NCBI RefSeq assembly: GCF_900637295.1
Contig: NZ_LR134363.1
Span: 1,302,001 to 1,366,000 of the forward strand
Direction: 5' to 3'
Source: Actinomyces slackii
GTDB taxonomy: Bacteria > Actinomycetota > Actinomycetes > Actinomycetales > Actinomycetaceae
DNA length: 64,000 nt
The position numbers and the translations under genes were made by a program. The notes under the pieces were generated by a model, which worked only from the letters and a program-made list of their open reading frames with translations, did no database searches and was not told where the DNA came from. Shown here one piece after another: positions 57,116 through 64,000 of the stretch. How positions within the stretch are numbered: position 1 is the stretch's first letter; every line of letters starts with the position of its first letter.

Positions 57116-59023
57116 GTGAGCAACGAAGCCTATGCCGGCACTGTCCGCCTGACCGTCGCCCAGGCGACGATCCGATTCCTCACCAACCAGTACTCCGAGC
57201 GCGACGGCGTCGAGCAGCGCCTCATCGCCGGGGCCTTCGGCATCTTCGGCCACGGCAACGTGGCCGGGATCGGCCAGGCCCTGCTGCAGAACGAGGTCGA
57301 CCCCGCCCAGGGCGAGGGCGAGATGCCCTACATCATGCCCCGCAACGAGCAGGGCCAGGTCCATGCGGCGGCCGCCTACGCCAAGACCACCAACCGGCTC
57401 CAGACCTACATGTGCACCGCCTCGATCGGCCCGGGCAGTCTCAACATGGTCACCGGTGCCGCTCTGGCCACCACCAACCGCCTGCCAGTGCTGCTCTTCC
57501 CCTCCGACCAGTTCGCCACCCGGATCCCCGACCCGGTGCTCCAGCAGCTGGAGGACCCCACGACCCTGGACATCACGGTCAATGACGCCTTCCGGCCGGT
57601 CTCGCGCTTCTTCGACCGCATCAACCGGCCCGAGCAGCTCATCCCCTCCCTGCTCAATGCCATGAGGGTCCTCACCGACCCGGCCGAGACCGGCGCGGTG
57701 ACCATCGCCATGCCCCAGGACGTCCAGGCCGAGGCCTTCGACTGGCCCGTCGAGCTCTTCCGCAAGCGCGTGTGGCATGTGCGCCGCCCCGTGCCCGAGC
57801 CCGCGGCCCTGGAGCGGGCAGTGGCCATGATCAAGGCGGCCAAGCGCCCGCTCATCATCTCCGGCGGGGGGACCATCTACTCCGAGGCCTCCGAGGAGCT
57901 GCGCGCCCTGGCCCAGGCCACGGGCATCCCGGTGGCGGACACCCAGGCCGGCAAGGGCGCCATCAACGCCGATCACCCCTGCGCGGTGGGCGGCGTGGGC
58001 TCCACGGGGGGCGACAGCGGCAACCACCTGGCGGACAAGGCCGATCTCATCATCGGCATCGGCACCCGCTACTCTGACTTCACCACCGCCTCGAAGACCC
58101 AGTTCAAGAACCCCGACGTTCGCTTCGTCAACATCAATGTCTGCGCCTTCGACGCCGCCAAGGAGAGCGCCGAGATGGTGGTGGCCGACGCCCGCGAGGC
58201 CCTGGTGGCACTGGCCGGCGCGCTGGAGGGTCACCGGGTCGAGGAGTCCTACACCGCTGAGATCGCCGCCGAGCGCGAGGCCTGGCTGGCCAGGGTCCAG
58301 GAGTGCTACCACCGCGATCACGGCCCGGCCCCGGCCCAGACCGAGGTCTTCGGCGCCCTCAACGAGCTCATGGGGGATGAGGACATCGTCATCAACGCCG
58401 CGGGCTCCATGCCCGGTGATCTCCAGGCCCTGTGGCAGGCCCGCACCCCCGTGCAGTACCACGTGGAGTACGCCTTCAGCTGCATGGGCTACGAGGTCCC
58501 CGCCGCCATGGGCGTCAAGCTGGCCCGCCCCGACTCCGAGGTCGTGGCCATCGTGGGGGACGGCACCTACCAGATGCTGCCCATGGAGCTGGCCACCGTG
58601 GTCCAGGAGGGGATCAAGGTCATCTACGTGCTGCTGCAGAACCACGGCTTCGCCTCCATCGGGGCGCTGTCGGAGTCGCGCGGATCCCAGCGCTTCGGCA
58701 CCAAGTACCGCCAGCGGGGCACCGGCAGCCACCTGGCCGACGACGAGTTGATCGCGGGCGTGGACATCGCCGCCAATGCGCGGTCCTGGGGCCTTGACGT
58801 TCTCGAGGTCCGCACCATTGAGGAGTTCCGTGAGGCCTACAAGAAGGCCGCAGCCAGCGACCGGGCCACGATGATCCACATCGAGACCGACCTCTACGGG
58901 CCCAACCCTCCCGGCTCGAGCTGGTGGGATGTCCCGGTCTCGGGGGTCTCCCGCCTGGAGTCCACGCAGAAGGCCTATGAGGACTACGAGCGCGACCGCG
59001 CCCCCCAGCGCCACTACCTGTGA
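57116..59023 (+). CDS. iolD: 3D-(3,5/4)-trihydroxycyclohexane-1,2-dione acylhydrolase
   Basis: IolD is a thiamine diphosphate enzyme that opens the inositol-derived ring to 5-deoxyglucuronate. The 635-residue protein has the three-domain acetolactate synthase fold; the ThDP/Mg motif begins VGDGTYQML and ends LLQNHGF, and the N-terminal domain contains GIFGHGNVAGIGQAL. The GTG at 57116 is chosen since homology starts at RLTVAQATIRFL and GGAAGAAAGAG precedes it; an upstream open frame antisense to no gene but overlapping iolB is not used. It is last in the operon and followed by a strong terminator. Confidence 0.94.
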   Translation: MSNEAYAGTVRLTVAQATIRFLTNQYSERDGVEQRLIAGAFGIFGHGNVAGIGQALLQNEVDPAQGEGEMPYIMPRNEQGQVHAAAAYAKTTNRLQTYMCTASIGPGSLNMVTGAALATTNRLPVLLFPSDQFATRIPDPVLQQLEDPTTLDITVNDAFRPVSRFFDRINRPEQLIPSLLNAMRVLTDPAETGAVTIAMPQDVQAEAFDWPVELFRKRVWHVRRPVPEPAALERAVAMIKAAKRPLIISGGGTIYSEASEELRALAQATGIPVADTQAGKGAINADHPCAVGGVGSTGGDSGNHLADKADLIIGIGTRYSDFTTASKTQFKNPDVRFVNINVCAFDAAKESAEMVVADAREALVALAGALEGHRVEESYTAEIAAEREAWLARVQECYHRDHGPAPAQTEVFGALNELMGDEDIVINAAGSMPGDLQALWQARTPVQYHVEYAFSCMGYEVPAAMGVKLARPDSEVVAIVGDGTYQMLPMELATVVQEGIKVIYVLLQNHGFASIGALSESRGSQRFGTKYRQRGTGSHLADDELIAGVDIAANARSWGLDVLEVRTIEEFREAYKKAAASDRATMIHIETDLYGPNPPGSSWWDVPVSGVSRLESTQKAYEDYERDRAPQRHYL

Positions 59024-59053
59024 GAGCGCCTCTGTGAGGAGGCAGTAGTCAGG

Positions 59054-59095
59054 CCGGTCAGGCCCCCGCCCAGCTATGGGCGGGGGCCTGACCGG
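59054..59095 (+). terminator. Terminator hairpin after iolD
   Basis: CCGGTCAGGCCCCCGCCCA pairs with TGGGCGGGGGCCTGACCGG, a 19 bp perfect stem with a four-base loop, then TTGTG. Confidence 0.85.
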
Positions 59096-59247
59096 TTGTG
59101 GGGGATGGTTGTCGGGGGCGGGGTGGGATTCTCGGTGGGGCGGGGGAGGATTGGACGGTGAATACTTCTGCGCCGGGCGCGGGCGGCGGATAGGCTGAGC
59201 CTCGGTGCGCGTGGCACGGGCCCGCGCAGCAGGTGCGAGGAGGCATC

Positions 59248-59367
59248 ATGTCTTTGGCCGTTGGGATTGATGAGATCGAGGCTGCGCGCGCCAGCATGAG
59301 CGCCGCAACTGGCGATCAGTTTGCGGATGGTGAGAAGTATGTCGCAGGCACGGGTATCGGAGAATGA
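59248..59367 (+). CDS. Small 39-residue ORF upstream of the lipoprotein gene
   Basis: ATG 59248 follows GAGGAGG with a good spacing and opens a 39-codon frame beginning MSLAVGIDEIEAARASM. Its TGA overlaps the start of the lipoprotein frame (ATGA), suggesting coupling. No family was recognised. The acidic, helix-prone sequence could be a small secreted or partner protein. The strong ribosome binding site is the main support. Confidence 0.5.
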   Translation: MSLAVGIDEIEAARASMSAATGDQFADGEKYVAGTGIGE

Positions 59368-59491
59368 TCGCAGTGAATGTCGTTGATGCCCGGTGGTTCC
59401 GAGGCGGGAAACCACGTCTCATGTGGAGAGTTCTGCTCAGTCTTATCGTCGTGCTGCTTGTGGTGGCGTGCGGGTGTGGGTATGGCCAGAA

Positions 59492-60556
59492 TTAAACAAG
59501 ATCGTGTGCTGGCGTGATGTTTGGGAGGTGTTCGAAGTCGTAGTCGAAGGTGCGGGTGTTGATGTAGCCCATGAATGCGGTGTAGGTCTCCTCGGGGGTG
59601 TCTCTCTGGATGTTCGCGATTGTGCCTTTGGCGGTGTTCCAGACGTGCTCGACCGGATTGTGGTCGGGTGCGTAGGGCGGCAGGTAGATGAGCTTGAGGC
59701 TCTCGAGCCGGCCTCCGGGCTGAAGCTGCTCTCTTAGCGCTTTGGCGTGGTGGAACCCGGCATTGTCGAGAACCACGGCGATCTTGTCGTTATCGGTCTC
59801 GCGCACCAGGCGAGTCAGGCAGGAGAGGATCTTCTCGGTGTTCTGGTTGCCCTCGATGGGGTAGACCTTGACCTTCTTGGATCTCAGGGACAGTGCGCCG
59901 AAGAAGGAGCAGGCGTTGCGGGTGCGGTCCACGTAGATCTTCGTTCGTTTACCCTGGGGCAACCACATGCGGCGGGTCTCAGCCTCGTGCTCCACGCGCA
60001 CCTCATCGGCCGCGTACACCTCCCACCCGTCGCTCAGGAGGTCTGCGACCTCGTCTTGGATCTGGGCCATCCGCTTGGTGATGGCCTCCTCGTCGCGGCG
60101 CTTGTCAAAGGGGTCGGGCAGCTTGAAGCTCATGCCCGCAAAGTGCATGAGCAGCCGGTAGGAGGAGTCCGACTCGTACTCCACGTCGAATCTGGTCCTC
60201 ACCACGTCAGCCAGGGCGGGAACATCCCAGAAGTCCGCCTTGATGCCGGACTGTGACGGTGGCCGGCTCAGAACCTCTTTGAGCTGCTCCTTCTGCTCGC
60301 GGGTGAGCTTGGCCGCATTCTGATTTCCCTTATGACCGGTGACCACCGAATGCAGACGGCTGACACGCCAAGACGCCAACCACTCCTTAACAGTCCTCAC
60401 CGTGCGCCCCACCATCTCCGCAATGAAATCCAGGTCAACGCCGTGCGAGGCGTAGAGAATAGCCTCAGCTTTCAACCGGATGAGAATGAGGGAGTCACCT
60501 CGCTTCTTCCACCTGATAAGGACCTGCTGCTCCTCGTCTGTCACAACCACGTGCAT
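59492..60556 (-). CDS. IS630-family transposase
   Basis: The 354-residue protein has an N-terminal helix-turn-helix (DLDFIAEMVGRTVRTVKEWLASWRV) and a DDE catalytic domain with D in VYAADEVRVE, D in VLDNAGFHHAK and E in PDHNPVEHVWN. The frame is complete with no stop or shift, so the element may still be active. The TAA stop lies in the left terminal repeat and flanking TA. Confidence 0.92.
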   Translation of the reverse strand: MHVVVTDEEQQVLIRWKKRGDSLILIRLKAEAILYASHGVDLDFIAEMVGRTVRTVKEWLASWRVSRLHSVVTGHKGNQNAAKLTREQKEQLKEVLSRPPSQSGIKADFWDVPALADVVRTRFDVEYESDSSYRLLMHFAGMSFKLPDPFDKRRDEEAITKRMAQIQDEVADLLSDGWEVYAADEVRVEHEAETRRMWLPQGKRTKIYVDRTRNACSFFGALSLRSKKVKVYPIEGNQNTEKILSCLTRLVRETDNDKIAVVLDNAGFHHAKALREQLQPGGRLESLKLIYLPPYAPDHNPVEHVWNTAKGTIANIQRDTPEETYTAFMGYINTRTFDYDFEHLPNITPAHDLV

Positions 60557-60622
60557 GAAGAAATTCTACAACGAAAGGTGCCGTCATATCCAGCCCAGAA
60601 AGCCCCGGAATACGGTTTTGTT
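59495..60622 (-). mobile_element. IS630-family insertion sequence
   Basis: A 1128 bp element bounded by AACAAGATCG on the left and the inverse of AACAAAACCG on the right (8 of 10 matching), with TA on both sides (59493-59494 and 60623-60624), the target duplication expected for IS630/Tc1-mariner elements. It carries one complete transposase gene and is visibly less GC-rich than its surroundings. It interrupts a putative lipoprotein gene. Confidence 0.85.
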
Positions 60623-61081
60623 TAATTTCGGCCATATGTGTGGTGGACGCGGCCCTCGCTGCGGAGTGTTCCGCTTCCTGAGGGAGTAGAGGCAGGGGCT
60701 GATGAATATGTATCTACTGGAGCCATTCCTCCGCTTAAGAATGAGGAAGGGAGGCTGGGGCCGGGTAAGATGTATTCTCGTGGGCATGAGTGGGTAGGGG
60801 TGCTTGTGTGGGCGGATGATTACACAGGGGAGAAGGAGTGGTATGAACTACGTCTGGGCGAGAGCGTTCATATCGAAGGTTTGGGGGTGGTGACGCTTCT
60901 GGCGGTCAATCCAGGTCCGCTTATCTCTCTTCCCACTGACGAGGCTGGAGGGACTTGGGTTTATTATGTGAATATTGTGTATGATCCCGGCGTGGTTCCG
61001 CTTTATCTTGGTGGGATTCCTCCTGCGAGTGTGTCCCCCTCCCCGGAGGCGTCCTCCGTGTCCACTGAAGAAGGATCCTGA

Positions 61082-61538
61082 TGTTGCGGTGGCGCAGCCG
61101 AGGCGGCGGCCGCGGTGTGGGGGTCTGAGTCGGAGCTCGCCGAGCAGGTGCGCCAGGCGGTCGGGGTCGATCGGCCCTCCTCGCGACCGGGGGGTCTGCC
61201 CGGTGATCCCGGATCGAGGCAGGCGCCTCCGGAGCTCAGGGCGTCGGCGTGGGACATCGGTCCTGCTGGACGCCGTCGGCATCCATGGTCCTCCTGATGC
61301 TCCGAGCCTCTCGCCGCCACCTCCCGCACCCGCAGGTGATGGCCGCAGCGGCGCCGACCGTCCACAGGATGCGATGCTCGTCTCGTTGCTCGAATTGTGC
61401 TGACAAACTCAGGGTGCTGGGACTAAAGTACGAGATGTCCATACGCCGCCAGCGCGGCGCCTGGGGCGGTGCGGCGCCGTCGGCGCTGGGACTGCCCTTC
61501 CGCGGCGACATGCCCGCAACACTGAGGAGTCAAAGACG
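61082..61538. other. Intergenic region upstream of mmsA
   Basis: No gene is supported in these 457 bases. The left part contains degraded GC-rich sequence; the right part carries the mmsA promoter and operator (61395-61420). Confidence 0.5.
61395..61406. promoter_or_regulatory. GntR-type operator, site 5, at mmsA
   Basis: TTGTGCTGACAA keeps both outer half-sites of the inositol operator. CTGACA within it can serve as -35 with TAAAGT 18 bases on. The leader to mmsA is then about 110 bases. Confidence 0.55.
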
Positions 61539-63032
61539 ATGAAGACGCTGTCCCACTGGATCGACGGCAAGTACTACGAGGGCACCCCCATCGGGCGCTT
61601 CCCGGTGGAGAACCCCGGCACCGGCGAGGTGGAGAAGGAGCTGCTGCAGGCCTCCGACGCCGACCTCGATCACGCCGTCGAGGTCGCCACCCGCGCCCAG
61701 AAGGAGTGGGCCAAGTTCTCCCTGGCCAAGCGCACCGCCATCATGTTCAAGATGCGCGAGCTCGTCCTGGCCCACCAGGACGAGATGGCCCGTCTGATCG
61801 TCGAGGAGCACGGCAAGAACTACTCCGACGCGGTCGGCGAGATCCAGCGCGGCCGCGAGACCCTCGACTTCGCCACGGCCATCAACCTGGCCCTCAAGGG
61901 CGAGTTCTCCTACGACATCGCCACCGGCGTCGACATCCACACCCTGCGCCAGCCCGTGGGCGTGGTCGCCGGGATCTGCCCCTTCAACTTCCCCACCATG
62001 GTGCCCATGTGGATGCACCCGGTGGCCATCGCCACCGGCAACGCCTTCATCCTCAAGCCGGCCTCGGCCACCCCCTCGGCCGCGCTGCTGACCGCCGAGC
62101 TCTACAAGGAGGCCGGCCTTCCCGACGGCGTGTTCAACGTCGTCTCCGGCAACCGCACCATGGTCACCAAGGTCCTGGAGCACCCCGGCATCCACGCCAT
62201 CTCCTTCGTGGGCTCCACCCCGGTGGCCCACATCGTCCAGGACACCGGCGTGTCCCACGGCAAGCGCGTCCAGGCGCTGGGCGGGGCCAACAACCACGCC
62301 ATCGTCATGCCCGACTCCGACCTCGACTTCGCCGCCCAGCACCTGTCCGCCGCGGCCTTCGGCGCCGCCGGCGAGCGCTGCATGGCCCTTCCGGTGGTCG
62401 TGGCCGTGGGCGGCTGCGGACCGGACCTGGCCCAGCGCGTCAAGGCCCACGCCGAGAAGATCAAGGTCGGCTACGGCATGGATGAGGGCGTGGAGATGGG
62501 CCCGGTCATCGACGCCAAGTCCAAGGAGTTCATCATCGGCCTCATCAACGAGGGCGAGTCCAAGGGCGGGGAGGTCGTCCTCGACGGGCGCGACCTGGTG
62601 ATCCCCGGCCACGAGAAGGGGCACTTCGTCGGCCCCACCATCGTGGACAACGTCCCCCTGGACTCCGACCTCTACCGCGAGGAGGTCTTCGGCCCGGTGC
62701 TGTCCATCGTGCACGCCGAGACCTACGAGGAGGCCATCGAGATCGTCAACTCCTCGCCCTTCGGCAACGGCTCGGCCATCTTCACCAACGACGGCGGCGT
62801 GGCCCGCCGCTTCGAGCTGGACGTCGAGGCCGGCATGGTGGGCATCAACGTGCCCATCCCCACGCCGGTGGCCTACTACTCCTTCGGCGGCTGGAAGGAG
62901 TCGCTGCTGGGCGACACCCACATCCACGGCCCCGAGGGCGTGCGCTTCTACACCCGGGCCAAGGCCGTGACCTCCCGCTGGCCCTCGGAGAAGACCTTCG
63001 CGGCCACCATGTCATTCCAGCGCGAGGAGTGA
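61539..63032 (+). CDS. mmsA: Methylmalonate-semialdehyde dehydrogenase (CoA-acylating)
   Basis: This enzyme, called IolA in inositol clusters, oxidises malonate semialdehyde with CoA to acetyl-CoA and CO2, the last step of the pathway. The 497-residue aldehyde dehydrogenase has GVVAGICPFNFPTMVPMWM, the catalytic C281 in AAGERCMALPVV, and GSTPVAH, all typical of MmsA. The ATG is preceded by GAGGAG-like sequence. A GntR-type operator lies in its promoter, and a terminator follows. Confidence 0.94.
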   Translation: MKTLSHWIDGKYYEGTPIGRFPVENPGTGEVEKELLQASDADLDHAVEVATRAQKEWAKFSLAKRTAIMFKMRELVLAHQDEMARLIVEEHGKNYSDAVGEIQRGRETLDFATAINLALKGEFSYDIATGVDIHTLRQPVGVVAGICPFNFPTMVPMWMHPVAIATGNAFILKPASATPSAALLTAELYKEAGLPDGVFNVVSGNRTMVTKVLEHPGIHAISFVGSTPVAHIVQDTGVSHGKRVQALGGANNHAIVMPDSDLDFAAQHLSAAAFGAAGERCMALPVVVAVGGCGPDLAQRVKAHAEKIKVGYGMDEGVEMGPVIDAKSKEFIIGLINEGESKGGEVVLDGRDLVIPGHEKGHFVGPTIVDNVPLDSDLYREEVFGPVLSIVHAETYEEAIEIVNSSPFGNGSAIFTNDGGVARRFELDVEAGMVGINVPIPTPVAYYSFGGWKESLLGDTHIHGPEGVRFYTRAKAVTSRWPSEKTFAATMSFQREE

Positions 63033-63059
63033 GCCGCACTCACGCGCCGTAGGCACGAC

Positions 63060-63097
63060 GGCGCCCTCTCGGGGACGACCAATCCCTGAGAGGGCGC
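63060..63097 (+). terminator. Terminator hairpin after mmsA
   Basis: GGCGCCCTCTC pairs with GAGAGGGCGCC (11 bp), extended by GGGA/TCCC inside the loop. Confidence 0.7.
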
Positions 63098-63160
63098 CAT
63101 CGCGCCCGGGCCTCCGCGCCGCGGGCGCAGACACGCCCCGCTCGCGACGTAAGACGTAAT

Positions 63161-63172
63161 ATGTCAGGACGT
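63161..63172. promoter_or_regulatory. GntR-type operator, site 6
   Basis: ATGTCAGGACGT shares its first ten bases with site 2. It sits at the -35 of a promoter with TACAGT at 63183-63188, upstream of the dehydrogenase gene starting at 63297. Confidence 0.5.
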
Positions 63173-63296
63173 TCGAGTATGCTACAGTTCCCTAGCCGCA
63201 TCCCAGAGCGGTGAGATTGCAGGCGAAGATGCCTGTGCTCAACAATCGCGGGAGGCCTTCCCAGGCTTCTCGCCCTGCCCTGAAACGAGGTCACCG

Positions 63297-64000
63297 ATGA
63301 CCCAGACCGCTGCCTCAGCGATCCGATGCGCCCTGCTGGGCGCAGGACGCATCGGAGTCGGCCATGCCGAGGCACTGGCGCAGATCGATCAGGTCGCGCT
63401 GACCGTGGCCGACGCCGATCCCCAGCGCGCCCAGCAGGTGGCCCAGAGCCTTGAGCCGGCCTCGGGGATCACCGTGGCGCACACGACGCCCCAGGAGGTC
63501 TTCTCCCGGGCCGAGGACTACGACGCCGTCGTCATCGCCACGCCCACGGCCACCCATGAGGAGCTGGTCCTGGCCTGCGCCCGAGCGGGCCTGCCCTTCT
63601 TCTGCGAGAAGCCCCTGGCCTCCGACCTCGCCGGGACCCAGCGCTGCATCGAGGCCGTCGAGCGGGCCGGGATCGCCTCCCAGGTCGGCTTCCAGCGCCG
63701 CTTCGATCCCGCCTACACCGAGGCCAGGCGCCGGGTGCAGGCCGGTGAGCTCGGCCAGGTCCACCGCGTGCACATGCTCACCTGCGACCAGTCACCGCCC
63801 CCGGAGTCCTTCGTGGCCATGTCCGGCGGGATCTGGCGGGACTGCCTCATCCACGACATCGACGCCCTGCGCTGGGTCACCGGCCGTGAGGTTGAGGAGG
63901 TCATGGCCTTCGGCCAGGTGCGCGGCGCCGACTACTTCCGTGCGCACGGTGACATCGATGAGGGCGTGGCCCTCCTGAGGCTCGACGACGGCACCCTGGT
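63297..64000 (+). CDS. Gfo/Idh/MocA family oxidoreductase, partial (runs off the window)
   Basis: The first 234 codons are visible. The N-terminal NAD-binding motif is RCALLGAGRIGVGHAEALA, the EKP motif is in FFCEKPLASD, then GFQRRFDPAYTEARRRV and the catalytic DIDALRWV. It is related to inositol dehydrogenases and may be a second IolG or a scyllo/chiro-inositol dehydrogenase. The ATG lies at 63297 after ACGAGG. The promoter has a GntR-type site, so it belongs to the inositol regulon. Confidence 0.85.
   Translation, partial: MTQTAASAIRCALLGAGRIGVGHAEALAQIDQVALTVADADPQRAQQVAQSLEPASGITVAHTTPQEVFSRAEDYDAVVIATPTATHEELVLACARAGLPFFCEKPLASDLAGTQRCIEAVERAGIASQVGFQRRFDPAYTEARRRVQAGELGQVHRVHMLTCDQSPPPESFVAMSGGIWRDCLIHDIDALRWVTGREVEEVMAFGQVRGADYFRAHGDIDEGVALLRLDDGTL

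Larger units (their letters stand above)
59364..61081 (+). pseudogene. Putative lipoprotein gene interrupted by an IS630-type element
   Basis: The 5' part (59364-59495) encodes a lipoprotein signal: a basic start, a hydrophobic stretch (VLLSLIVVLLVV) and the lipobox VVAC with C36. It then meets the IS end and stops at TAA. The 3' part (60626-61081) encodes about 150 further residues (GHEWVGVLVWADDYTGEKEWYELRLG and onward) without a natural start. If the IS and one TA copy are removed, the two parts join in the same frame with only the TAA codon at the junction. No family was recognised for the extracellular part. The upstream 39-codon ORF overlaps it. Confidence 0.6.

Noticed and set aside
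63181-63296. Possible structured RNA in the leader of the last dehydrogenase gene
   Set aside because: Some short inverted segments are present, but no tRNA cloverleaf or known riboswitch core could be recognised.

Overview
The window is very GC-rich (about 70% or more) bacterial DNA from a high-GC Gram-positive, most likely a member of the Actinomycetaceae (Actinomyces or a close relative). The reasons are a WhiB protein, a GuaB3-type IMPDH relative, a three-gene sdhCAB locus, many apparently leaderless genes, and the gene order glmS, acpS, nnr, alr, tsaE, tsaB, rimI, tsaD, groES, whiB, guaB, guaB3. From memory this order is largely shared with other actinobacteria such as Mycobacterium. Taxonomy is inferred from content only.

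Layout. 1-5.6 kb: an accessory-looking block (TetR regulator, MFS transporter, AlaX-like tRNA-editing hydrolase, and a flavoprotein disulfide oxidoreductase relative), bounded on the left by a degraded copy of the coaA 3' end and on the right by coaA itself. 5.7-24.3 kb: housekeeping genes for cell wall and cofactors (glmS, acpS, nnrDE, alr), tRNA t6A modification (tsaE, tsaB, rimI, tsaD) with sdhCAB set inside the cluster, a YbdK-type ligase, a methyltransferase, a CIRCE-controlled groES with no groEL next to it, 0.9 kb of repeat-rich non-coding DNA, and whiB. 24.6-39.3 kb: guaB and guaB3 with an exonuclease between them, an alpha-galactosidase, HPr, an SSS-family symporter with a small membrane partner, RNase HI, a GtrA-like protein, pta-ackA for acetate fermentation, and a TSUP permease.

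39.5-64 kb is a large inositol/sugar catabolic region. One part (dehydrogenase, isomerase, LacI regulator, SP-family transporter) shares a palindromic operator TTCACGCGCGTGAA at two promoters. The other part holds iolE, iolG, iolC, an aldolase, iolB, iolD and mmsA/iolA, plus further Gfo/Idh/MocA dehydrogenases and a transaldolase. Six copies of a TTGTCATGACAA-like site lie at its promoters, probably bound by the GntR/HutC regulator encoded at 53.2-53.9 kb. Together these would convert inositol via inosose, a trione, 5-deoxyglucuronate and DKG-6-phosphate to malonate semialdehyde, acetyl-CoA and dihydroxyacetone phosphate.

The most unusual structures are five dispersed copies of a 69-71 bp palindromic element whose stems show compensatory base changes and which tend to sit at gene 3' ends (two supply the host gene's stop codon), and a separate 72 bp palindrome with no mismatch and no spacer between two convergent genes. 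An intact IS630-type element interrupts a putative lipoprotein gene near 59.5 kb. No rRNA, tRNA or CRISPR array was recognised.
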